Assembly (NCBI GenBank): GCA_022494885.1
Contig: JAGVSM010001194.1
Span: forward strand, 62,001 to 126,000
DNA from: Micrasema longulum
Taxonomy: Eukaryota; Arthropoda; Insecta; Trichoptera; Brachycentridae
Length of the DNA stretch: 64,000 nt
Direction: 5' to 3'
The notes under the pieces were generated by a model. That model ran no database searches. It was not told the DNA's origin and worked only from the letters and a program-made list of their open reading frames with translations. A program made the translations under genes and the position numbers. Shown piece by piece: positions 23,328 to 32,850 of this stretch (its first letter is position 1; each line of letters begins with the position of its first letter).

Positions 23328-23464
23328 TTTATTTTTTAAATTACTTTTTGGAAAAGAGTTATTAGGATTTTTTTAAAGCTTATCATGAGGAATGTTCCTC
23401 TGAAGTTTCGCGGTCTGGCCCTGAAAAACCGTGTATAAATTATCTACAATAATAATATTATCTC

Positions 23465-23850
23465 ATATTTTCCCTTTTCGCACCTAGTGGTGCACATGGC
23501 ACTGCATTGGCACTCCAATTACAGCGTGTCGAGATCCTTTTCGTTGTACGTAAGGTGATCAGTCTTACGCTTCAGGTTTTAGTCCAGGAACCTTGAAATA
23601 TTGCAGTGTGGAACCACCTTCAAACCCGTATTTTGCGATGACCCTGCCAGGAATTGAACCTAGAATTTCAAAAATGGAAGGCGGACGCGCCGACCACCGC
23701 ACAACGAGGCGTCATTGTCTCCACTCGATTTGGTTTTTTAGGATTTAGGGTTTTTACCTTCGAGTAGACATCTAGTCAAAAACGCACGTTTAGAATTCTG
23801 GTACTTTTTCAATCAGAACTGTATTCTTTATCCGCCCGGACACTGAATGA
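23465..23850 (-). mobile_element. SINE-B, long form with 5' leader
   Basis: Minus-strand copy showing all parts: 3' region (GCACCTAGTGGTGCACATGG), middle (AAGGTGATCAGTCTTACGCT), tRNA-like head (complement of box B at CAGGAATTGAACCTAG; GCGCCGACCACCGCACAACG), and a leader of about 140 bp upstream of the head (CAGAACTGTATTCTTTATCC, then CCGGACAC at its end). The head is therefore internal rather than at the 5' end. Confidence 0.75.
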
Positions 23851-24659
23851 TGATATATCTATACTTACTTAAGTAAAGTTGAGGAAAACATTGACGGATT
23901 CATGTTGACTATTGTAGCCATATATTTAAAAAAATGTATACGAGTATTATTATAAAATATAGCTACTACTACTTTTTAAAATTATTTGATTTATTTTACT
24001 TATTTATTTAAAACTTCAAGAACAAAGAATAAGTGCTTTAGCGGACTTATTGCTAAAAGCAATATCTTCCAGCCAACCAAAAAACAGACTGGTCAAAATT
24101 TTGTACTAAAAAACCATAAATATATATTATCAAAAGATACATACATAAATATGTTAAAATAAAAAACCCCAATTTATAAAAAAATAACAGCTGTTTTTTT
24201 ATTGGGAGATAAGGTTTGCACATATGAACATTAATAAAAAAAATAATACAAATTAAAAACACTTATTAATATAAAAAATATTCTTAAATCAACAACTAGT
24301 TAAGGGTGAAATCAACTAGCAACCAGCAGGTAAATTACGTGCTAGCAACGCATTCTCTACCCCCTAAAGAGCGTTCAGAATCACACTCCGCTGGTCTCGA
24401 AATTTCGAGCCTCGAGTCTCGGATGGAAGTCCCAATTAGGATGCGTATGTAGTTCGTACATTATGTTTTTTGATTTGTAGCGAGTTCTCTCGGCAGGTGC
24501 TTGATGACTCGTTCCGCCTACCTAACTCAAGATTTTTATGGCGCAAAATGTGACAGATTCGATCGGCACTTATAGATGAACTAATTCGATTGTGCCAACA
24601 GCTGGCCGGACCAACGTAAGAATGTATTCGTCAAATGACAAGAGATACACTCGATCTGA
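23851..24659. other. no recognisable gene
   Basis: AT-rich. The part at 23990-24290 (AACTTCAAGAACAAAGAATA, then CTTCCAGCCAACC) reads like the complement of a LINE 3' UTR, but no coding part is attached. 24300-24659 shows nothing I can classify. Confidence 0.35.
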
Positions 24660-25600
24660 TTTGATCCTTAAGCAATCAATAGATAGATAGATAGAAAACC
24701 ACCGCAATACAGATGGAAATTCAACAATTTAATGCTCAAATTTTTACCGCGCGCAAGAAAACATTTCGCAACTTTAGAACGAAAACGACTTAACTCAAAA
24801 AACTTTCAAATTAGTTAATATCATAAAACGACTTCAATGAACATTATCAATCTTTCCGCATTAAAAAAATGCAACATTCGGGTGGAAATAAGACAAAACC
24901 GTTACATAGGTCTCTTTATTAGGTTCCGTGTCAGTACGGAAGCGACGCTATTAGTGTTGTGTTTATATCGCTGTGTGAAGGACGCAACGCAGACAAACAT
25001 ATAGTGACGAAAAGCTGAACGGTGAGTCGATTTTATTCCGATACAAATGGCAACTTGACTTTATTTAAAAAAAATATTAAAACGAACAATTTAGCTGTGT
25101 AATTGTTTCGTTCCGACTTATCGATAATCTTAGCGACTTATTTAAGTTTATGTGATTTCGTGAATAAATAAAAACGTGTGTTTGGTGACCTGATCTGACC
25201 TAATAAAAATGATGTCATTATTTATCAAAGTGCTTTTGCTTGTTTTTTTTTCAATCTAATAATGACTCATTAAATAAATGTCTTATTTAAACTTATAATC
25301 ATTTATTTTTAGTAGGCACTTTTTTCATAGATCCATAGCTGAAAGCCTTTGGTATAACGTTCAAAATTTGGCGCTTACTTGGAAAAATACGAAACAATCG
25401 ACGAAAGAATACGAAGGTGTCACAATTTACATTCTTCTTTTGCAATTTCCCAAAAAGCTGATTTTTTTAGTTGAGTCGTTTCGTCCTTGATCAATCAATA
25501 GATAGATAGAAAGTCACCGCAGTACAGATGGCAATATGTCAATTGAATACTCTAATTTTTACCTCGCGCAAGAAAACATTTGTTGTATCCAATTTCCCGT
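24660..25600. repeat. direct repeat pair, ~110 bp, 0.83 kb apart
   Basis: 24660-24770 and 25488-25600 share AATCAATAGATAGATAGA, CACCGCA.TACAGATGG and CGCGCAAGAAAACATTT in the same order and orientation. Only one side continues into repeat E. The candidate transcription start at 24933 lies between them. Confidence 0.55.
24933..25021 (+). other. candidate non-coding first exon
   Basis: A TCAGT initiator-like sequence (24931-24935) is followed by about 90 nt with CpG-containing, non-AT-rich composition and no ATG, ending in a consensus donor (G, then GTGAGTCG from 25022). This looks like a 5' UTR exon. No matching acceptor or coding exon was identified to its right. If real, its gene could extend past or around the dehydrogenase gene. 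Chance cannot be excluded. Confidence 0.2.
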
Positions 25601-25760
25601 AGGGCTGAAGTTCCTCATTAGAGGTCGGCACCTGTCCCCTGTTTGTATCCCGGAATTCCCGATTAGTCCTTGCGGGGAAACGTCAGCACTGACTGTCCAT
25701 TCTATTTTGAAATTGGACGAGATATTAAACACTTCTTTCTCTGCCCGAGTATAAACATCC
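25540..25760 (-). repeat. dispersed repeat E, partial
   Basis: The minus strand reads GAGGAACTTCAGCCCTACGG followed by GGAAATTGGATAC and TTTTCTTGCGCGAGGTAAA, the start of repeat E, preceded by a segment not seen in the other copies. Confidence 0.55.
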
Positions 25761-26107
25761 ATATTTCTTCAATTCTTCCATCTCTTAATTTACGTGGAGT
25801 AAAAGAACTGAAATTTTTATTAATGCGAGTTTCGTTCGAATAATTTCACCTACTAGACAACTCGGAGTAATAATTGGCTCGCGGGTGGCGTATTATTTAT
25901 TATCTGAGCAACGTGAATGCAACGACGTTAAAAATGATCACAACAAATAGTACAGTTATTTCTTAAACGTAAAATCGTGGAAGATTTTTTAACCATTCGA
26001 GTACCGCGCCAGAGTATTATTATGTTCTAAAATTTCCACACCCGAGATAACTCGTGCAAACTTTACCCGCAGAAAAGACCACTCCCGGATTACTAGGTGA
26101 AAATAAA

Positions 26108-26523
26108 TACCGTATTTTGCGGACGATAAGGCGTACCCCAAAAAATTATACATCGATTTTTAGAGAGAAAAAATGTTTTATTTTTTAAAGTCTTATCAGA
26201 CGCATCGACGCACCCCACAGACAATTTTTGGTGGTAAAAAGGTGCGTCTTATGGTTCGAAAAATACGGTAATGTAACGAGGCAAAGGGTTTTTTTCTAGT
26301 ACTTTGTAAAAGGCATTATCAATTGATTATGAATAGTAAAAATGTTTTTTTATTTAATGTCTTATCAGACGCATCGGACTATAAGACGCATCCCACAGAC
26401 AATTTTTGGTTGTAAAAAAAGTGCGTCTTATGGTTCGAAAAATACGGTAATGTAACGAGGCAAAATGTTTTTTTTCTAGTACTTTGTATACGGCATTATC
26501 AATTGATTATGAATAGTAAAAAT
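26108..26523. mobile_element. MITE with tandemly doubled interior
   Basis: The left terminus TACCGTATTTTGCGGACGAT and right terminus CGAAAAATACGGTA (ends 26270) are the inverted ends of a widespread MITE type with TIRs around ATAAGACGC. The second right terminus ends at 26449, and the following CTAGTACTTTGTA...GAATAGTAAAAATG block is also duplicated (to 26344 and 26523). About 180 bp has thus been tandemly copied, with a 10-15 bp indel between units. Confidence 0.7.
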
Positions 26524-26639
26524 GTTTTTTTTTTATGGATTTCTTTTATTTCTTGACCCACACTATACACCATAATTTATCAACTTTTAGTCCTATTTTG
26601 GGCCCGAAATGGCATTTATGAAGGATATAATATAATATA

Positions 26640-26816
26640 GAGGGTGTTCTTTAAACCCTGTCACATCCGAAACCACAATAATCAGTATGGGCAAGAAGAC
26701 ATATTAGCATATTTAAAAAAATATTTAGAACAAAGAAAACTTTTTTAAATAAAATATTTTTTAAAAACTAATGGTTGCTTACTTCTGCACATCCCACAAC
26801 ACCCTGTATATGATCA
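26640..26816. mobile_element. truncated CAGGGTGTTC MITE
   Basis: Full left terminal repeat (AGGGTGTTCTTTAAACCC) and only the last bases of the right one (ACACCCTG). Most of the right arm is deleted, directly after the TACTTCTGCA block. Confidence 0.7.
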
Positions 26817-28799
26817 AAAAATATAATTCACTAATAAAAAATAAATTTATTTACTACTGAACTACTGAAGACAACTGAAGCGGTTAAAAATTGAAGACGT
26901 TTTCCTCGTCTTCCTTACTACGCACTAATTAGTGGTGATCAGGACACTGAAATCAGAACGCCGGTACGGCAGACATATAATCACTAGATCCTCAACACAA
27001 AGAAAACTTTATCAAATACAAACTAATACCACGTTCGGACAAAGGGATTTTGAGTATTATGCAAAATATATAACCTACTTCCACTGTACATTAAAACAAT
27101 CGGTAATAAGAAAATGTTCAAAAAGGCTATAAAAACGGAAAGTGGAGCTGAGTAGAAGTAAGATGGATTGTCTCATTCGCCCAAACCAATGTTGAATCAA
27201 CTGCTCCACAAATTTATAGTTTAAGTTATGTTTTTGTTTTTTATTGTGCGTTTGACAGAATTCTTTTCTGTGGGGTAAGTATTAAATACTGTAATTTACC
27301 ATAAACTCAATTAACAAAATCCCTTTAAAAAATCAAACACTACGAGTACAGAAAAATCTTTATAGAAATGTTTCTCTCTTGCATGGCAGGCAAACGCGCT
27401 GACCATTACACCACGAGGCCGACAGTCGACGATAATTCAACGCAACCTATATCGTTAGTATGTACAAATAAATCACTAAAATAGTAAAAATCTGCTCTGA
27501 ATACACATTGTGTTTTTAGCGTTATTCCCGACTTGTGATACCCTTTATTCATCGTCATGTAATAATAAATGTTTACATTATGTTTTGTCTCACAATAAGT
27601 TGCGAATTCAATGTTGATGTATGATTAATAAACTTGACTGTTGAAGAAGAATAAATGTCGCTTATTCTGGTCAGAGGGAAGTGTAAGAATATAATGAGTC
27701 ACCCTAACAAGAACGCAATACTCTTCACTCCGGACTCCTGACTCCGCATAGTCCACATTGGCCCATTTCCAAACCTATCTATTATGGAATGTTTACACGC
27801 GGACATAACATTTATGATTCATATTATCACCTTTTGTAATGCTTTCACGCTTATTTATACATTAAGCAGAAATTGCATTAAGAGAAAAAAATGTATTTCA
27901 TTTGTATTTTAAAATAAGTACTAACATATTTTATTTGTTTTATTTTTTTAAACGATTTTTTATATTTTTATTAATAAATATATTTCATAAATGGTACATG
28001 TTTTTTTATTCTTTATAAATTTACTTTTATACATCCAGTAAATGTTATAACTGTAACTCTCAAAAAAAAAGAGACTAACTCTTGTGCTTGGAGAGTGACT
28101 TACGCTGTTATAGTTGTTTATTTATTAGAATTTATATCACTTTTAATATACGAGTAAATGAGAAGAAAAAAAATATAGGATATAAAAGGAAAAACTAAAA
28201 ATAGCAATACATTCATACTAAATAAAATTGAAAGCAGTTTTTACACTTGTTCAAAAAAATTCTTTAAATTTACTTTGAATTTATTTATTGATAAGTATAT
28301 TAGTTTTAATAGTTTTTAGTTCACTGGGGAGATTATTGTAATTTTTGACACCTTTGAAGACAAAGCTATTTTGACCACGATTTGTGTGGAATTTAGGGAT
28401 TTGAATATTATTTTGGTATCTGAGTGACTTATTTTTTCCTCTCAAATGCTTTTATTTTTTCTTCTTTACAAATTTGTATAGTGGAATTTATTTTATAAAT
28501 AGTGTCTACTGTATGAACTTTAAATAATTTATATGGAATTTTCATAATAAATGTTATTTATTTATTATGGAAATCATCCAGTCTTTTTAACAAAATCAAG
28601 GTACAAGAAAACAATATTAAAAAGTAAGACCAATTACAGATTTCACATTAATTTATTATGAATACCGAAGGAGGGGGAAAAATAAAAATTAAATAAAAAG
28701 TACATAAAAGAAAGAAGACATGGTATAATTCCAACTCTACCTTCCTCCCCTCTCTCTGCTTCCATGAACATTTATATTTATAACTAAAAAAAAACATAA
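26817..28799. other. no recognisable gene
   Basis: About 2 kb with no supported gene. Contains a short SINE-B head fragment at about 27380-27425 (complement of a tRNA-like block: CAAACGCGCTGACCATTACA). 28000-28650 is very AT-rich with a reverse LINE 3' UTR flavour but no coding support. Confidence 0.4.
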
Positions 28800-29235
28800 T
28801 GACTAATAATTCATTAGATACAGGTAGTAGATGTATTTAAAAGTAAAACATAAATGTTAGCGGGAGATAAATTTAAAATGTCTTTAACAGATCGGATAAA
28901 ACTATAGTATTTACAGTGTTGTATGTCGATGTCACTAACACTGTCATTATGGGTAGTCTGTATTCTTCGAAGGGTGCTATTCTTCGCGTAATTAGTCTGT
29001 GAGCTCGGAATGTCGCAGAGTACAGAATGACGAGTTCTACGGGCAGGGACTCTATGAAATGCTTCTAGCAATTTCTGGGCTATCACTTAGGTTATTAACA
29101 ATTTTATAGAGAAAGCTCATATCCAACATGATATGCCGAGTTGCGAAATTGTGAATTTTATGAAAATTAGCGGACTCAGTCCTACATGAAAACGTAACAT
29201 TATTTTTTAAATCTACTTGTCTAAGAAAACAGCTT
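28800..29235 (-). pseudogene. LINE ORF2 C-terminal fragment
   Basis: Reading leftwards from about 29230: HIQSCFLRQVD-like, MLDMSFLYKIVNNL, then FHRVPARRTRHSVLCDIP and QTNYAKNSTLRRIQ. This matches jockey-like ORF2 C-termini (LxFLYKxxNxL ... FxVPxRxTR ... TNYxxxSxLxR). One in-frame stop and a frame break separate the two halves. Confidence 0.7.
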
Positions 29236-29439
29236 TGAATATGTTCAATGCGATTTTAATAAATATTATATTGAAAAAAAAAGTAATTTATAGAAAACTA
29301 TAATTGACCTATTATTTTGGTTTATTTGTAAATATTGTATTTTTTTGTTTTAATGGCTGTTGTTTGTCTTTTAATAAATAACACCACACGCTGGCCAATA
29401 ATTTGGTCAGTATGTTGACAAATACGTATTGGCAAACGC

Positions 29440-29890
29440 GTAGAGGGGGTATTTGTGGCTGGCAGAGCTGGCACACGCGCTGGCACATGCACTGGATTTC
29501 TTGTGCGCTTTTGACGTCCGCACACTGATACCGAACGACTCTCCGACGTGCGGGCAGTTCGGCGATTTCGTTGCCAATACGCGCACCAGCGTGCTGGCCG
29601 GCGTATGGAGCCGCCTAATCGCTCACAGAACGACAGTAAAAACAATCGATGGGAAAATGCAGCAGAAAACCGAAGCGTATAGTTTTACATTTGACATGTG
29701 AACAAGCGTTATTTATGGGTTAATGTGCCGCGCGGGGTAGCCTCGACAACACTCAAGTGTTTCTTCGAATGCAGGCGATAAATTATGCGAAAATCTGCGA
29801 CATTATTGCGAATATGAACGGTCCCTCGCGGCCGCGGTCGGTCGGCTACGGAAATACGCGAACTAAAATTGAAAGCTTACCGAGCAAAAT
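29440..29890. other. GC- and CpG-rich island, unclassified
   Basis: Composition shifts sharply from AT-rich flanks to GC-rich with many CpG (GCCGGCGTATGGAGCCGCC, CCTCGCGGCCGCGGTCGGTC). Frames on both strands (29322-29645 minus, 29453-29701 plus) are open mainly because of the composition and show no motif. It could be a promoter/first-exon island or a CpG-rich transposon like that at 50.1-50.9 kb. Confidence 0.3.
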
Positions 29891-30733
29891 AAGACTCGAA
29901 TGTTAAAATTTTATAGCAAAACATGCGATTCTACTGCAATACTTCATCGTGCGAGTCAAATAAATGTTATTTATCACAACTGCAGACAGTCGGCGGATAT
30001 TTATACATTATTTAAATACTTAACACTAAGTCCTCGAACCTGGATGTGCGGTGCACTGTAATCCAATGCACTTCTTATTTACCTATCTATATATTTCAAT
30101 TTAATCGTTTTAAACTTTGACTTTATTTGACTTTGACATTCCTCACCATTTAATATGTACAACATAATATACTTTTTTTTTAAAAAGTCGATATGTGCAA
30201 GCCTTATCTTCCAATTTAAAAATAGCTGTTATCTTTAATTAATTAGCTTTTTATTTATGGTTACGCCCTCAGAGTAATAATACGCCAAACTATAGAGGTG
30301 CCCAAACGCAGAAAAACCATTCTATGACTATTGGGTATTAAGTTAGCTACAGTTCTCAGCACAACAATGGGCCGTACTCAGGTCGAGAATTGCCAAATGG
30401 ATATTAATTTGCATTGTAAATACTTTTAAATATGTACCTGTGTATTTATTATTGAAGAGATATTCCAATTTATTTTTCTATAATTCGCCTATATTTATTT
30501 TATAAAACTGAAAATACATATGTGTTTATTTTTTTTAAACATATTTATTCATTTTATTCACAATATACTTATGTTACAATTATTGAGACATAAATCCCAG
30601 CGAACCATCCAACAGAAAATACAATACTAAGGTTCCAAGAACCTTCCACCAGAAAATACAATTTACTTTAGAAATTTAATTAAATTCACAACTTAACTTT
30701 TTAGATTTAACTTCAATAAATACAAAAAATTAA
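29891..30733. other. no recognisable feature
   Basis: AT-rich, no supported gene or repeat. Confidence 0.4.
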
Positions 30734-31453
30734 ATTGAATTTAAATTATTTAGAAAACCGACGTATACAGATACGGTCATTCATAAATCTTATCATCCTT
30801 CATCACATAAAAATTCTGCTTTCCATACTATGATACATCGTCTTACTTCAATACCACAAAATAAAAATCATTTTGACTTAGAATTAAATACTATAAAGAG
30901 TATTGCTTTCAATAATGGTTATGAACCAAATTTAACTGACAATATTTTGAATAAAAAACTTAAAATAAACTATAGGAAAAAATACTTATATAAGTATTCC
31001 CAAAATATTTCTAACAATAATGAGAATTAGCGTAGAATTTTGTACATTAATTCATTTTCTAATAATATCGCTCAAATTTTACCTTACAATATTAGGCCAG
31101 CTTTTTATGCTAATAATAATATAAGTCAAATATTATCAGATTGTAAAGATAAGGATGATAAATTAAGTCATTCGGGAATTTATAAATTAAATTGTTTAAA
31201 TTGCCCAAATTTCAATATTGGAAAAACTTATACACGTAAATTTAAAGTTAGAATCAAAGAACATAATGAAAGATGTCTCAGTAATAATAAATTTCCAGAA
31301 TTCGCAAATCATCTTATATCCGAAAACCACGATTTTAATCAAGAAACGGGTGTAGAAATTTTGCATGTCAATAAAAATGGTTTTCGTTTAGACAATTTAG
31401 AACGATTAGAAATTAGTAAAGCCATTAATCAAAAACTTCAAATAATCAATTGA
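30734..31453 (+). pseudogene. Penelope-like element, GIY-YIG region
   Basis: One reading frame runs from 30734 to 31453 with a single in-frame TAG at 31028-31030. The first half has FRKPTYTDT, then MIHRLTSIP and ELNTIKSIAFNNGY, the conserved segment after the RT of Penelope-like elements. The second half has NCLNCPNFNIGKTYTRKFKV, a GIY-YIG endonuclease of the Penelope type (preceded by SGIYKL; then R-x-x-E-H and a late conserved E in LERLEI). In canonical copies the motif reads GxYKLxCxxCxxxYIGxT. Here YIG is NIG, so a key tyrosine is asparagine. The RT domain is gone. An AT-rich 3' UTR and a hammerhead motif follow within 140 bp. Confidence 0.85.
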
Positions 31454-31584
31454 ATTTAATTTCGAGTCCTCTTTTAAAAATATTCCCATTATGATTAATT
31501 GTATCTTTTTCTCTCTCTTTCTTTCATTTTTCTGTCTCTTTCATGCAATATTTTATAATATAAATAGCAACGCGAGTAATTATA
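31454..31584 (+). mobile_element. 3' UTR of Penelope-like element
   Basis: AT- and CT-rich stretch between the stop codon and the hammerhead. No separate signal. Confidence 0.5.
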
Positions 31585-31641
31585 AGTTAGTTTAATTCCT
31601 GACGATGAGGTAGTAACCTCGAAACCGGTCGAAGTATAACT
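31585..31641 (+). ncRNA. type I hammerhead ribozyme motif (Penelope-like)
   Basis: Core CUGACGA at 31599-31605 (position 7 of the core is variable in hammerheads), stem II GAGGT/ACCTC (31607-31611 with 31616-31620, loop AGTA), GAAA at 31621-31624, stem III reduced to palindromic ACCGGT (31624-31629), and C17 at 31630 as predicted cleavage site. Stem I closes on itself: TTC/GAA next to the core (31596-31598 with 31631-31633) and AGTTA/TAACT further out (31585-31589 with 31637-31641), with an internal loop between. One unpaired U lies between the core and stem II. Penelope-like elements are known to carry hammerheads with minimal stem III, and this one follows such an element directly. All key core bases are intact. 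Confidence 0.7.
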
Positions 31642-31941
31642 CTAAATTAAAGTGGTTTATACAAATTTATAGACATATAAGTGTAAAATATGTTCAAGTT
31701 TTGTAAACGGCAATTTTGCCGTATATCTTAATGAATTTTTTTTTTTTATTAAACATGGAAAATCACAATGTTAGTGCTTCAAATATTATTCAAAGGACTG
31801 GTACATAAAAACTTCGTTTATGTAAAAATAATATACATTTTAAAATTAGCGACATAATGCCTTCATTCACTCTTTGTCTTCAATTGTATCAATGTTTTTT
31901 TTTTTAATGTGGGAAAAATCTTCTGAAGTAATTAACACCTA
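31642..31941. other. Penelope-like terminal sequence and AT-rich DNA
   Basis: AAGTGGTT and TTAGTGCTTCAAATAT (about 31773) match the end of the fragment at 5010-5125 and mark the element's downstream terminal region. The rest is AT-rich with nothing else visible. Confidence 0.45.
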
Positions 31942-32150
31942 ATGAGTCGGCCTCGTGGAGTAGCGGTCAGAACGTTCAAAAAAATATTTGTTTAAAAAGG
32001 TGTTTTTACACTGAATTATTTCATGGTTCCTGGACTGGCACCTGAAGTCCGATCATCTTAACTTCATTTAACATAAATGATCAAGATACGCTGCGATTGG
32101 TGTACCAATGCAGTGCCCTATGCACCATTAGTTGCGAAAGGAGAATGATG
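31942..32150 (+). mobile_element. SINE-B copy
   Basis: Plus-strand copy: head GTCGGCCTCGTGGAGTAGCG cut short after the A box, then the body (TTTCATGGTTCCTGGACTGG), the 3' block ATGCACCATTAGTTGCG and a (GAT)n tail (ATGATGATGATGATG at about 32145). It lacks box B. Confidence 0.75.
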
Positions 32151-32604
32151 ATGATGATGAATGATTCGACAACATTGAGAAAAAACAAAAAATTGATTGT
32201 AAGAAAATTATTAAAACTAAAGAAATACTTATAATGTTTTGTTATTTTAAAACATTGCAGAATTAAACATTTTCTTTCATTTGATTGGTTACACACATTT
32301 TAACTTATTATGGTGTTCTGTCTTCTCACATAAAACCATATAAATAAATTCATTGTAAATTTTAATGCTCTAACATTGGAATGAATGATTCATTAATTTG
32401 TAGGATGTGCCTACACATAGTAATACGGCTCGAGTTAATTATTATATCAAAGGTATTATATATTGACTAATGCACATAATTACTCACTAGCAGATTCAAT
32501 GTAAAATCTTGGCAACAAATAGCGATATGAAACATGTTTAGTTAAGTAATTTATTTAAACAATTTAGTTTTTTTGTTTTCAAAACTATTTATTACAGACA
32601 TTGA

Positions 32605-32850
32605 ATTTTTCTGGGTTACTGCGCCGTGTCCTTCGCACTCTTTGCCGACATCATCGGGTTGACGTTATTCGTGTGGGTATATGAATAGCCTTATATATAT
32701 GTACTAAAGTTTTGTACCGTGATAATTGTATATAACAAGCTGTATGTAGCGATGACTGGGACACGGTACACCCTGATGATGAACGCTGCAATGCAGTTTG
32801 AAACTTCAGCCAATAGTGCGAACAATACACGTCACAATAACCCAGAAAAA
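32605..32850. mobile_element. Penelope-like inverted terminal pair
   Basis: Starts TTTTTCTGGGTTACTG and ends CAATAACCCAGAAAAACT, two inverted copies of one terminal sequence that also occurs at 41484-41640. The right copy has CCTGATGATGAACGCTGC (core CUGAUGA at 32773-32779), a stem CTGC/GCAG and GAAAC (32800-32804), a weakened hammerhead. The left copy is the inverse with a deletion. Confidence 0.5.

Larger units (their letters stand above)
22566..23437. mobile_element. TIR element carrying LINE cargo
   Basis: TIRs of about 75 bp: TATACACGGTTTTTTAGGGC at the left faces GCCCTGAAAAACCGTGTATA at the right, with CGCGAAACTTCAGAGGAACA inside the left TIR and its complement inside the right one. 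The interior is an antisense LINE fragment plus a nested MITE. No transposase is visible, so it is non-autonomous. Confidence 0.65.

Noticed and set aside
29322..29701. coding exon in the GC-rich island
   Set aside because: Both strands are open and neither product shows a motif or usable splice sites; left as an unclassified island.
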